Notes: generated by a model from the letters alone, not told the origin. A DNA stretch of 64,000 bases from Propylenella binzhouense (GCF_009866965.1 NZ_SPKJ01000013.1:1-64000); one strand, 5' to 3'. Counted from the stretch's first letter, positions 27,878 to 35,011 are shown. A program made the numbers and translations.

Positions 27878-28090
27878 TTATTCGATCTCTTCGACGCTCA
27901 CCGCGACCAGATTGTCAATGAGCTGTTCCAGGCCGACCCGAATGCTCGCGAGATCATCGGCCTTGGCTGGCGGGAGAAGGCCGAGTTCGGTGAGGAGGTC
28001 GGCCACGGCGGCCTCGTCTACTTCGATCGGCAGAACCCGGAGCCCCCGCGCCTGCCGGCGCCTGTAGCGCCGCTGCCGCTCACCGCTCAT
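27878..28090 (-). CDS. Small basic-acidic protein upstream of capsid gene
   Basis: A 70-residue protein. The N-terminus is strongly basic (SGERQRRYRRRQARGLRVLP) and the rest acidic and helical (VDEAAVADLLTELGLL, LASIRVGLEQLIDNLVAVSVEEIE). It could be a ribbon-helix-helix-like DNA binder: an Arg-rich arm, a strand RVLPIEV, then two helices. The start at 28090 is the likeliest of two in-frame ATGs (the other at 28123); neither has a good ribosome site. It begins the structural operon, so a regulator or scaffold role is plausible. Confidence 0.5.
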   Translation of the reverse strand: MSGERQRRYRRRQARGLRVLPIEVDEAAVADLLTELGLLPPAKADDLASIRVGLEQLIDNLVAVSVEEIE

Positions 28091-28569
28091 GAGAGATACC
28101 GGGGGGGAGAGCCGATAGGGCAATGAAGCCGCCCAGGGACCAGTGTGGGCTCAAAAATTCTCGCAAAACCAGATTGACGCCTTTGGGCATCAATCGTGGC
28201 AGGGATCGGTACGGGGAGGATTTTCTGCCCAACTTGGGCAGAAAATGGAGCGTGGTCGGCCTGACAAACTGGCCCAAGTTGGGCCGGTTTTCGGTGGGCG
28301 TCGAGGTGTTGCATCTTGCAACGAAACCTTCTCGGCACTCAGCCGAACCCACAACGCGGTCTGCTCGTCGCGTTGTTTCGAGCGCCCGCGCGAAGCGCCG
28401 CCCGCGATTTTTGAGCCGATTTGCTCGGGAAAATGGCTTGGAAGAGGTCCGATTGCCATCTCTCGCCCGGTGCCCCCCGAGATATCTAGATAGTAGTGAC
28501 GGAAACCGCACTGAGCCCTGTAGTGACGGAAACCGCACTATGGAATCGGCCGTTTCAGTGCGGAAACCA
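28091..28569. other. 479-base non-coding gap with repeats; possible origin of the element
   Basis: The gap separates the regulatory/replication-like genes from the structural operon, all on the minus strand. Reading frames here are short or arginine/serine-rich shadows. It contains two pairs of a CCCAACTTGGGC-type palindromic motif around 28230-28245 and 28273-28284 (TTGGGCAGAAAATGGAG; CCCAAGTTGGGCC), and short repeats from 28494 onward listed separately. It must also hold the promoter of the structural operon. An origin of replication is suggested by position and repeats only. Confidence 0.4.
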
Positions 28570-28597
28570 TCACCGAACATTGGCAGAAACCGGCACT
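28494..28597. repeat. Short dispersed repeats (iteron-like)
   Basis: TAGTGACGGAAACCGCACT occurs exactly at 28494-28512 and 28521-28539, a 27-base period. Two degenerate copies follow: CAGTGCGGAAACC near 28556-28568 and GGCAGAAACCGGCACT at 28582-28597, the last inside the 3' end of the gene at 28570-29100. They may be iterons for that gene's product, or the decayed remains of a repetitive C-terminus of the same gene. Confidence 0.55.
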
Positions 28598-29100
28598 GGA
28601 GATTTTTCTCGAGGCGCGCGGACCTGACGACTGCGCGGCGGGATTTCGCGGGCCTTTCGGGCGCGTGATTCGGCCTCTTCAATCGTCCTGATCGATCGCC
28701 ATTCGTCGGTCGGGTTCGCCGCTTCGGTGTGGCGATACGTGAGGCGGAACTTGTTGGGCGCGCGATGCTCAGCATTTCCGGCGCGGCCGTGCTCTGTCAC
28801 CTCGACGAAGCCAAGGGCTTCGGCTTCGCGTATTGCCGGCGCGATCGCGTGACGATGAATGCCATATCGCTCGAACTGATCGAACGTGACCGGCAGTCTC
28901 CCGTTGTCCATGCCGCCGTGCGACGCCAGCTCGATTTCCAGGCGATCAAGAACCCGGCGCGCCGAGAGGCTGAGGACGCGAAATGCGGGGGAGTCGATCA
29001 TCTCGATCGTTCGGGCGGCGAACTGGCCTGCAATCTTCGTCCTGCGCTTGCTGCGCCCGGTCGCGTCATGCTGCCGACCCTTGATCGGGCGGCCGTTCAC
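28570..29100 (-). CDS. Winged-helix-like, putative replication or regulatory protein
   Basis: A 176-residue basic protein starting with a GTG that overlaps the DUF6074 stop (GTGA). The middle shows helices and a wing as in replication-initiator-type winged helices: SPAFRVLSLSARRVLDRLEI, LPVTFDQFERYGIHRHAIAP, AIREAEALGFVEVTEHGRAG, then NKFRLTYRH. The C-terminus is Arg-rich. Proteins of this shape are common in alphaproteobacterial integrated elements next to repeat regions. The gene runs into the iteron-like repeats, which fits an initiator binding its own origin. Initiator function is inferred. Confidence 0.55.
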   Translation of the reverse strand: MNGRPIKGRQHDATGRSKRRTKIAGQFAARTIEMIDSPAFRVLSLSARRVLDRLEIELASHGGMDNGRLPVTFDQFERYGIHRHAIAPAIREAEALGFVEVTEHGRAGNAEHRAPNKFRLTYRHTEAANPTDEWRSIRTIEEAESRARKAREIPPRSRQVRAPREKSPVPVSANVR

Positions 29101-29348
29101 GCCGCGCCCCCAGGCTGTAGGACGAGGTGCCAAAGCTCCGTGCGGATGGCGCACTCGAGGGAATGAACTTGCACCTGCACGGCCTCCTCGGAGAGCCCGC
29201 GACGCCGCATCGCCGCGGCCTGCCGGTTGAGGATATCGGCGATCAGCCGCTCGGCCGTCCGCGAAGTCGGCGCATCGGCGACGCGCGCCGCTTGCTTGCA
29301 GACGAAGGCGCGGCGCCGGACGATCGGGAAGGCGATGATCTCAGCCAT
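29097..29348 (-). CDS. DUF6074 family protein
   Basis: An 83-residue protein opening MAEIIAFPIVRRRAFVCKQA and ending LWHLVLQPGGAA, the two conserved ends of DUF6074, a small family frequent in rhizobial prophages and islands. Function unknown. The start at 29348 overlaps the preceding gene by eight bases and its stop overlaps the next start by four, so it sits in one translationally coupled chain. Longer in-frame starts are read-through. Confidence 0.75.
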   Translation of the reverse strand: MAEIIAFPIVRRRAFVCKQAARVADAPTSRTAERLIADILNRQAAAMRRRGLSEEAVQVQVHSLECAIRTELWHLVLQPGGAA

Positions 29349-29562
29349 GATCTGCCTCCCGTTCGGCAATGCGCGCCGCGAAGGCCGGTTCGGCAGTCGA
29401 CCGAAGCGCACCCAAAAGTACGTTGTGGATGCACGCCGACTCAAAGAAGCGGTCCGCCGCCTCGCGCTCGCAGCCGTCTCCTGCGAGCCATTCGTCAGCC
29501 AGCCGGCGAGCGTGCTTTGCAGCCCATTCGTGCAAAGCGGGCGAGAAGGCCGAGGCTGTCAT
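29341..29562 (-). CDS. Small element protein, unknown
   Basis: A 73-residue helical protein (FSPALHEWAAKHARRLADEWLAGDG, AADRFFESACIHNVLLGAL). GAGGGGAAG precedes its ATG at 29562, which overlaps the stop of the upstream gene (ATGA). No family is recognised. The tight overlaps on both sides support it as a real gene of the early operon. Confidence 0.55.
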   Translation of the reverse strand: MTASAFSPALHEWAAKHARRLADEWLAGDGCEREAADRFFESACIHNVLLGALRSTAEPAFAARIAEREADHG

Positions 29563-29897
29563 CGGCTCTTCCCCTCAGCCGGATCAAGCTCGCGATCGCA
29601 AGCTGCGTCGGCAAGCCATACCTCGCCGTCGACGACGGCGGGCGCCGGTGGGACGGCCCAGGCTTGCCGTTGATCGAATGCTTCGGTCGCGGCGAGGGAC
29701 GGCTCGTTGTCGACATCGTCTACCCCGTCGAGCTCGTCGACGAGTGCAATGAGGTTTTCGATCGTTTCCACGAGGATGGCTCGCATGCGCAACGCGCTCG
29801 CCACGTTGCGGTCCATCGGCGGGACCAGTTGCGGCTCAGCGTCGGGGATGCACGCCGCGATGAAGCCGAGCGCGGCTGCGCGGGGATCAGCAAACAT
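29559..29897 (-). CDS. Small acidic element protein, unknown
   Basis: A 112-residue protein from ATG 29897. It contains a helical core (ALRMRAILVETIENLIALVDELDG) followed by an acidic run DDVDNEPSL. The segment ENLIALVDELDG is shared by small proteins of alphaproteobacterial prophage-like islands, where it is unassigned. It overlaps its neighbours at both ends. No catalytic motif is seen. Confidence 0.55.
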   Translation of the reverse strand: MFADPRAAALGFIAACIPDAEPQLVPPMDRNVASALRMRAILVETIENLIALVDELDGVDDVDNEPSLAATEAFDQRQAWAVPPAPAVVDGEVWLADAACDRELDPAEGKSR

Positions 29898-30162
29898 CGG
29901 CGCGCTCCCTCTCATCGGCAAGCGCGCGGCCGCGCTTGAAGGCATCGCTATGCAGTTGTCTCGCGTCTGCCAGTCGGTGCGAGGCCACGACGGCCAGCGT
30001 CGAAATCATGTCGACAATTGCGGCGTCCAATGGCTCGGCCGCGCGGTGATGGTCGATCAGGAGCTGCACTGCAGCGTCGACAAGGCCGGTGGCCTCGGCC
30101 AGCGGCTCCTCGAGATCGTGCATTGCGGCGCGGAACGGATCGGGATGGTCGTGCACGGTCAC
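29887..30162 (-). CDS. Small helical element protein, unknown
   Basis: A 91-residue protein starting with a GTG that overlaps the AlpA stop (GTGA). It is almost entirely helical (AMHDLEEPLAEATGLVDAAV, IVDMISTLAVVASHRLADARQL). Coupling to alpA and overlap with the next gene show that it belongs to the early operon. I recognise no family and see no DNA-binding motif. Confidence 0.5.
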   Translation of the reverse strand: MTVHDHPDPFRAAMHDLEEPLAEATGLVDAAVQLLIDHHRAAEPLDAAIVDMISTLAVVASHRLADARQLHSDAFKRGRALADERERADVC

Positions 30163-30356
30163 GCCCTCCCGGCCTGGTCACGCTCGGCGATGCGGGCTGC
30201 GATCCAGGCATTGATTTCGTTGGCGACAAATGCCTTCCGACCCGGTGTCACCTGCACCGGCTTAGGGAAGGTCGGATCGTCTTTAGAGAGCTTCCAGAGA
30301 GACGTCCGGCCGACATTTAGCCGGTCCATCACCCGCCTGATCGAGAGCAATTCCAT
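30159..30356 (-). CDS. AlpA-family DNA-binding regulator / excisionase-like protein
   Basis: A 65-residue MerR/Xis-like winged helix: LLSIRRVMDRLNVGRTSLWK, then PTFPKPVQVTPGRKAFVANE, INAWIAARI. This is the AlpA pattern of P4-type satellites and prophages, where it activates integrase expression or assists excision. GGGAG lies about ten bases before the ATG. It heads the early gene chain, 73 bases downstream of the integrase-coupled gene, and that gap probably holds a promoter. Confidence 0.85.
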   Translation of the reverse strand: MELLSIRRVMDRLNVGRTSLWKLSKDDPTFPKPVQVTPGRKAFVANEINAWIAARIAERDQAGRA

Positions 30357-30429
30357 TTGTGTCCATCTCCCTTCATTGGAGTTCGGACACTGAATTTACG
30401 CACGTCTCGGCCGCTGTAATTCAGAGCTA

Positions 30430-31068
30430 TCACACAATCTGGTTCTTAACTCTGAATTCGCGCCACGAATCAACTGCAGCACGAGGGTTTCCCTCCAGTC
30501 CCAACGCATCGAAGACATCAATCACGAGATCTGCAAAAGGACCTGCTTCCGTCATGCTTTTCGGCGCAGGTGTGCCTTTTCGTTCGGCCCATATCGTCCG
30601 GAGGCGTTCGACGATGCCCACGCTCACGAAGTCTCTCCGACCTAGTGACGGCGCCGCATCAATAACCTCATTTCCTACTTGGCTCATCGCGTCAATTATG
30701 AGATCCAATACACCGACTATAGTTAGGGAGAGCGGATTTTCGGAGTACAACCCCCTCCCAGACTCGTCTTCTATTTTATGCATCGAGTAACTATGTATTT
30801 CCATCCGAGCCCTAATATCTGAATGTAATATCTTCCACGCCTTGGTGAGAGCCCTGGCACATTTCTGCACCTCAGCAAGATGCTCTCGTTCTTGTCGCTG
30901 GTTCATTGCTCCTGACCCTCCCGCAGGGAGCCAAAGAGCCATCATCAGCGCTTCCGCATTCTCAGCGTTTGGATCGGGCTGCGGGCCTAGGTGGCGACAG
31001 AGCACTTCATCCAAAGTAGCCATACGTCTGTCGAACTCTTCGTCCGACCATCCGCTGAAGGTGTTCAT
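30430..31068 (-). CDS. Unknown protein translationally coupled to the integrase
   Basis: A 212-residue protein whose ATG overlaps the integrase stop (ATGA). N-terminal WSDEEFDRRMATLDEVLCRH is followed by a helical middle (LAEVQKCARALTKAWKILHS) and a C-terminal PFADLVIDVFDALGLEGNPR. The 3' half is visibly more AT-rich than the integrase, hinting at separate origin. No membrane segment or known motif is found. Its place directly behind int suggests a function in element mobility or a cargo (defence) role; neither can be shown here. Confidence 0.6.
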   Translation of the reverse strand: MNTFSGWSDEEFDRRMATLDEVLCRHLGPQPDPNAENAEALMMALWLPAGGSGAMNQRQEREHLAEVQKCARALTKAWKILHSDIRARMEIHSYSMHKIEDESGRGLYSENPLSLTIVGVLDLIIDAMSQVGNEVIDAAPSLGRRDFVSVGIVERLRTIWAERKGTPAPKSMTEAGPFADLVIDVFDALGLEGNPRAAVDSWREFRVKNQIV

Positions 31069-32285
31069 GAAACCGCCTCCGCCCGGAGCGGCACAATCTT
31101 CGCCTTTCGGCCAGCGACGATCGCGTCCAGATGCTCCGCCCATTGGTCGAGCGCCCGGCGCTTCTCCGGCTCGTACTGGTTGCGGTTGTAGACCCCGGCG
31201 ACGCCTGCCCGGAATCCGGAGATGTGATTGAGCACTGCCTCGACTACGTGAGGGGCAATCCCCTGCCCCGCCATCCCGGTTGCGACCGTGCGGCGGATGT
31301 CGTGCGGGGTCCACGGCTCGCGCGTCACCTGGAGCTCTCGTCGTGCCGCGCGCGCGATCGCGTTGCTTTCGATCGGCTCGCCGATGCGCGTGAAGAGCGG
31401 CGCGTCGGGTTCCTCGCCGGCCTTGCCGAGAACCGGCTCGATTGTCGCCAGCGCGGCCGTCGACAGCGGCACGACGTGCGTGAGCCCGTTCTTCGCCCGG
31501 GTGCCGGGAATAGTCCACGTAGCGGCGTCCACGTCGATCTCGCCGCGCGTCATGCCGCAGACCTCGCCAGATCGCTGCCCGGTCAGGAAAAGGAGCCGGA
31601 TGATGGCTCGCGTAGCATCCGACATTCCGGCTTCGGGAAGCGCGTTCCAGATCGCCCGTACCTCGCCATCCGAGAGGACCCTGTCACGCTTCACGGCCTT
31701 TCCGCGCGGCCGGATGCCGATCGCCGGGGAGACAGACAAGTAGTCGCCGTCAACCGCCCAGTTGAACAGTTTCCGGACCACGGCGAGGATCTGCGTCGAT
31801 TGGGCGACCCGGCCGGCTTCGGCCTTGGCCTCGATGATGTCGAGCACATCCCGGCGCTTGACCGCGAAAGCCTTCATGGCGCCGATCGCGGGGTAGACCT
31901 CGCGCTTGAGGAGCCGTTCGTCCTCGGCCCAGGTCTTCTTGTTCCGCTTCGCGTGCTTCTCGATGTAGAGCTCGCCCAGGGCTTCGACCGTGATTGCAGC
32001 CCGCTGCGCGCGCTTCGCGTCGGCCGGATCACCTCCTTCAGCGACCGCCGTAACCATCTTCAGAGCGGCCGTCCGCGCCTTCTCGAGGGTGACGGCGGGG
32101 TAGCGGCCGATCTTCACCCGCTGTTTCGATCCGTCGCTCTCGCGCGTGTAGACGACATTCCACGTCTTGATCCCGTTCGGGGAGACCCGAAGGGCGAGCC
32201 CGCGCACAATCTCATCCTGGTAATCCGACCGGACCTCGACCTTCACCGTGTCACAGAAGCGGCTCGTCAGGTTTTTCCGCGGCAT
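31065..32285 (-). CDS. Tyrosine integrase, DUF4102-containing (P4-type)
   Basis: A 406-residue recombinase. The N-terminal DUF4102 arm-binding domain (VRGLALRVSPNGIKTWNVVY) is followed by a core-binding domain and the catalytic domain with R238 (GQRSGEV), H328-D-I-R331, H354 (LNH) and the nucleophile Tyr366 in VYNR. All catalytic residues are present. ATG at 32285 is preferred because GTGGAG precedes it; a GTG lies nine bases upstream at 32294. Located 178 bases from attR and pointing inward, it should integrate and, with the AlpA-type protein, excise the element at tRNA-Lys. Confidence 0.95.
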   Translation of the reverse strand: MPRKNLTSRFCDTVKVEVRSDYQDEIVRGLALRVSPNGIKTWNVVYTRESDGSKQRVKIGRYPAVTLEKARTAALKMVTAVAEGGDPADAKRAQRAAITVEALGELYIEKHAKRNKKTWAEDERLLKREVYPAIGAMKAFAVKRRDVLDIIEAKAEAGRVAQSTQILAVVRKLFNWAVDGDYLSVSPAIGIRPRGKAVKRDRVLSDGEVRAIWNALPEAGMSDATRAIIRLLFLTGQRSGEVCGMTRGEIDVDAATWTIPGTRAKNGLTHVVPLSTAALATIEPVLGKAGEEPDAPLFTRIGEPIESNAIARAARRELQVTREPWTPHDIRRTVATGMAGQGIAPHVVEAVLNHISGFRAGVAGVYNRNQYEPEKRRALDQWAEHLDAIVAGRKAKIVPLRAEAVS

Positions 32286-32293
32286 GAGCTCCA

Positions 32294-32343
32294 CCTACTT
32301 ATGCTCGGCCTACTTATCGCGCTCTGGGTTCCGTATGGGTTCC
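32294..32343. promoter_or_regulatory. Integrase promoter region: CCTACTTAT repeats and LexA-like box
   Basis: CCTACTTAT occurs at 32294-32302 and 32309-32317. GGGTTCCGTATGGGTTCC (32326-32343) contains GTTC-N7-GTTC at 32328-32342. All lie 9-58 bases upstream of the integrase start, where LexA would repress and where integrase arm sites also normally lie. The same motifs occur near attL at 22083 and 22114. Confidence 0.5.
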
Positions 32344-32463
32344 AGAAATGCGAAACTCGACCGAACGGCCATGAACAATGTGGAACACACAGTTCGTTGT
32401 TTCACAAGGGCTTCACCGGCGTTTTGGTGTTTGTCCCCGTTCTGTGCTGTTCATCATGATGCC

Positions 32464-32510
32464 ACTTTTAATCAGTAGGTCGTGGGTTCGACCCCCACAG
32501 GGCTCACCAA
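32464..32510. repeat. attR: right direct repeat of the integrated element
   Basis: A perfect 47-base copy of 22001-22047, that is the 3' part of tRNA-Lys with CCA and one further base. No 5' tRNA half precedes it, so it is not a second tRNA gene. Host sequence resumes at 32511. Confidence 0.93.
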
Positions 32511-32564
32511 ATTCTTGAAAGAAGACGGCCGCCGATCTGCGTCTTCTGAGCGAGGACCCGGATC

Positions 32565-32684
32565 ATGCGAAGGGTCACCGGACTCGCCGGTTTCCTGAAC
32601 GACATTCCCGAGCCCGTATGGCTCGGACTGGGGGCGGCCGTCGTCCTCGGCATCGTCCTGCTCGCGATCAGGGCCATCCGCTGA
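32565..32684 (+). CDS. Single-pass membrane microprotein, unknown
   Basis: A 39-residue frame with ATG at 32565 and CGAGGA upstream. After a short N-terminus (MRRVTGLAGFLNDIPEPVW) comes one hydrophobic helix (GLGAAVVLGIVLLAI) and a basic end RAIR, the layout of a small inner-membrane protein. It lies 54 bases outside attR, so it is probably host sequence. Support is modest: the hydrophobic helix and ribosome site are visible, but no family is recognised. Confidence 0.4.
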   Translation: MRRVTGLAGFLNDIPEPVWLGLGAAVVLGIVLLAIRAIR

Positions 32685-32960
32685 CGGAATCTGAACGGCG
32701 CCGACCGCAGCCACGGCCGATCTCCGCGGCCGCCGATTTGGCGGTCGCCCTGCAATGCGGTCCCTCTCGCCCAGCCGGAAGGGTATCATGGCGCGATCGA
32801 ATCGCTTGGCGCCCGCGGAAGCGGTCTCGGGAAGCAGACCGGGGGAGCAGACCGGGCGTTCTCGACCTTCGTGAACGTGTGCTGGCCACGTCGTGCAACC
32901 AGCTGCGGCTAAGCATCCTTAACCTGTGATAATCGAAGCAACCCGGTAAAGGAGCGCCAG

Positions 32961-33140
32961 ATGGACAAGAGGGATGCAATGGCCCTTCTGGACGTCATGC
33001 GCCTGCAGCGCGTCCACGAACCGCCGGCGATCGAACAGGAGAAGGTCGTGCGGGCCTATCTCTCGATCCGGAACCGGCGCGGAAACGGAACACAGGCAAT
33101 GACGGGCGTCCGGAGCCGGGACGCCCAAGACATCGGCTGA
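32961..33140 (+). CDS. Small hypothetical protein
   Basis: A 59-residue frame with a strong AAAGGAG six bases before ATG 32961. The sequence is helical and charged (MALLDVMRLQRVHEPPAIEQ, VVRAYLSIRNRRG) and then polar. It stands alone between the attR-proximal microprotein and the convergent NUDIX gene. No family is recognised; the ribosome site is the main support. Confidence 0.45.
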   Translation: MDKRDAMALLDVMRLQRVHEPPAIEQEKVVRAYLSIRNRRGNGTQAMTGVRSRDAQDIG

Positions 33141-33203
33141 ACCTGCCAGGGCCGGGAACGCGCAGGCCGGCCGCTCCCGTCGCGAAACCGGGCCTCTTCG
33201 CGC

Positions 33204-33638
33204 TCAGCCCGCCTTCGGCAGAATTTCCGGGAAGCTCCGGAGAAGAGCCTGCAGATCCGGCTCCTGCACCTTCCCCGCCGCTTCCGCCGCGTCGAACCAG
33301 GCGCGCTTCCGCTCCTCCTGCTCCGGCCAGCTCTCCTCCAGCCTCTCGACCTCGAGCGGATAGACGGTCACCCGACACGGAATGAAGTCCGTGGCCACCT
33401 GCTTGTCGTAGGTGTAGCGGCCCAGCGCGGATTTCGAAGGCCTGCCGACGACACCGGCTTCCTCATAGGCCTCGATCGCCGCCGCAACGTGGGGTGCGTG
33501 CTTCTTCATCGGCCAGCCCTTGGGAATGACCCAGCGGCCGGTGTCGCGCGAGGTCACGAGGAGCACCTCGACCGTCCCCTCCCGGCTCGTTCGATAAGGC
33601 AATGCGGCGAACTGCTTCCGCCATTTCTGTTTGGCCAT
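33204..33638 (-). CDS. NUDIX hydrolase (DIPP-like)
   Basis: A 144-residue hydrolase. ATG 33638 gives the usual N-terminus MAKQKWRKQFAALPYR; a longer in-frame start exists. WVIPKGWPMKK and AAAIEAYEEAGVVG form the Nudix box in the style of diphosphoinositol/dinucleoside polyphosphate phosphohydrolases (KGW then EAYEEAG). Two canonical box positions differ: the first Glu is His and the usual Arg is Ile, though the metal-binding EEAG part is kept. The likely substrate is a nucleoside or inositol polyphosphate. It is divergent from the SIS protein gene. Confidence 0.85.
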   Translation of the reverse strand: MAKQKWRKQFAALPYRTSREGTVEVLLVTSRDTGRWVIPKGWPMKKHAPHVAAAIEAYEEAGVVGRPSKSALGRYTYDKQVATDFIPCRVTVYPLEVERLEESWPEQEERKRAWFDAAEAAGKVQEPDLQALLRSFPEILPKAG

Positions 33639-33820
33639 GGTGCGCTGTGGAATGGTCGGTTGGCTGGGGAAATCGCGATTCGGTCGACGCAAGGCGAACG
33701 ATCTGTTTCGCCCCTTTGATCCCGGTTGTCCATGTCGGCCTGCCTCGGACGCTGCCCCGACGCGATAGCGTCACGCCGCCGCCCTATCTCACGGTGCGGA
33801 ACATTTCCGAGCGTGCACGC

Positions 33821-34873
33821 ATGGCCGAGATGGAAGACACAGACGCGACCCTGATGCTCCGCGAGGTCCTCGAGATCCCGGCGGCGTCCGAGCGCCTCCT
33901 TGCGCAGCGCGCGGCCTTCGCGTCGGTGGTGGAGCGCCTGCGGCGGGAGGAGCCGCGCGTGCTCGTTGCCTGCGGGCGCGGCAGTTCCGGCCATGCAGGG
34001 CTCTATCTCAGGTATCTCGCCGAAACGCGCCTCGGGCTGCTCGCATGCAGCGCGGCGCCATCGGTGTTCACGGCTTATCGCAGCCGGCCTGACATGCGGG
34101 GCGTGCTCTATGTCGTGGTGTCCCAGTCGGGCCGCAGCCCGGACCTCGTCGCCACGACGGAAGCGGCGCGCGCGCTCGGCGCGACCACGCTCGCCATCGT
34201 GAACGACGAGTCCTCGCCGGTCGCCTCGGCCGCAGAACTCGTGCTGCCGCTCGCGGCCGGCGCGGAACGGTCCGTCGCCGCCACCAAGACCGTGGTCGCC
34301 TCGATGATCGCCTGCGCGCAGATCGTCGCCGCTCTTGCCGGAGACGGACCGCTCGCGGCCGCAGTCTCCCGCATGCCGGAGCGCCTCGCCTCGGCCCTCG
34401 CATGCGACTGGTCCGCGTGGTCGGAAGCGCTCGCGGCGGCGCCCGGGGCCTTCGTGGCGGCGCGCGGCTACGGTCTCGGGAGCGCCCGCGAAATCGCCCT
34501 CAAGCTCCTCGAGGTGCTGCGCCTGCCGGCGATCGGCCACAGCGCGGCCGAGTTTCGCCACGGCCCGCGCTCGGCGGTGACGCCGGCCACGCCCGTGCTT
34601 CTGCTGAGGCAGCCGGACGCGACTGCCGGAGGCCTCGACGAGCTTGCCCGCGATCTCCGGAGCGCCGGCGGGGCCGTCTTCCTCGCCGGCGGGCCCGACT
34701 TCCTTGCCGGCGGGAAGGGCGGAACGCTGCCCTGGCTCGGCGACGGCCATCCGGCACTCGATCCGGTGGCGATGCTCGCGCCGGCCTATCGCGCGATCGA
34801 GGCGGCGGCGCGCCGGAAGGGACTCGATCCCGACAGCCCGCCGCACCTCACCAAGGTGACCCGCACGCTCTGA
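33821..34873 (+). CDS. Double-SIS sugar-phosphate isomerase/deaminase (GlmS-isomerase-like)
   Basis: A 350-residue protein with two SIS domains: ACGRGSSGHAGLYLRYL and VVSQSGRSPDLV in the first, GYGLGSAREIALKLLEVL and HSAAEFRHGPRSAV in the second. It equals the isomerase half of GlmS without the glutaminase, as in NagB-II and related aldose-ketose isomerases/deaminases of amino sugars. It probably processes glucosamine- or another amino-sugar phosphate. ATG 33821 is chosen; GTG 33793 is an alternative, and neither has a strong ribosome site. No sugar transporter is adjacent. Confidence 0.85.
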   Translation: MAEMEDTDATLMLREVLEIPAASERLLAQRAAFASVVERLRREEPRVLVACGRGSSGHAGLYLRYLAETRLGLLACSAAPSVFTAYRSRPDMRGVLYVVVSQSGRSPDLVATTEAARALGATTLAIVNDESSPVASAAELVLPLAAGAERSVAATKTVVASMIACAQIVAALAGDGPLAAAVSRMPERLASALACDWSAWSEALAAAPGAFVAARGYGLGSAREIALKLLEVLRLPAIGHSAAEFRHGPRSAVTPATPVLLLRQPDATAGGLDELARDLRSAGGAVFLAGGPDFLAGGKGGTLPWLGDGHPALDPVAMLAPAYRAIEAAARRKGLDPDSPPHLTKVTRTL

Positions 34874-35011
34874 AGCGCCCTCCGAAAGGCGCCTGTCCGA
34901 ATGAGTGGCTCATCCCGTCTTGATCATGGCCTCCGGATGCCCAGGATCGGAGGCGAACAGGCCCGAGACGGGTCGAACGCGCGGGATCGCGCGGAAGAAG
35001 GGAGCTCCGAA

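Larger units (their letters stand above)
22001..32510. mobile_element. tRNA-Lys integrated element with its own capsid gene (satellite or reduced prophage)
   Basis: A unit bounded by perfect 47-bp repeats, with a tyrosine integrase next to the right repeat. Except for one gene at the left edge, everything is on the minus strand in tightly overlapping order: int, unknown, AlpA, three small genes, DUF6074, a winged-helix-like protein, a 479-base non-coding gap with short repeats, a small basic protein, major capsid, two small proteins, terminase small subunit, LamG-like protein, glycine-rich adhesin and a small tail-associated protein. No terminase large subunit, portal, maturation protease, tail tube, tape measure or lysis gene is found. 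At 10.5 kb it has the size of a phage satellite. Confidence 0.85.

Noticed and set aside
28080-28775. 231-codon minus-strand frame covering the repeat region
   Set aside because: Low-complexity Arg/Ser/Pro content, overlaps two better supported genes in other frames, and has no ribosome site.
32464-32536. Second tRNA-Lys gene at the right end of the element
   Set aside because: Only the 3' half of the tRNA is present; no acceptor or D-arm sequence precedes it, so it is the attR copy.
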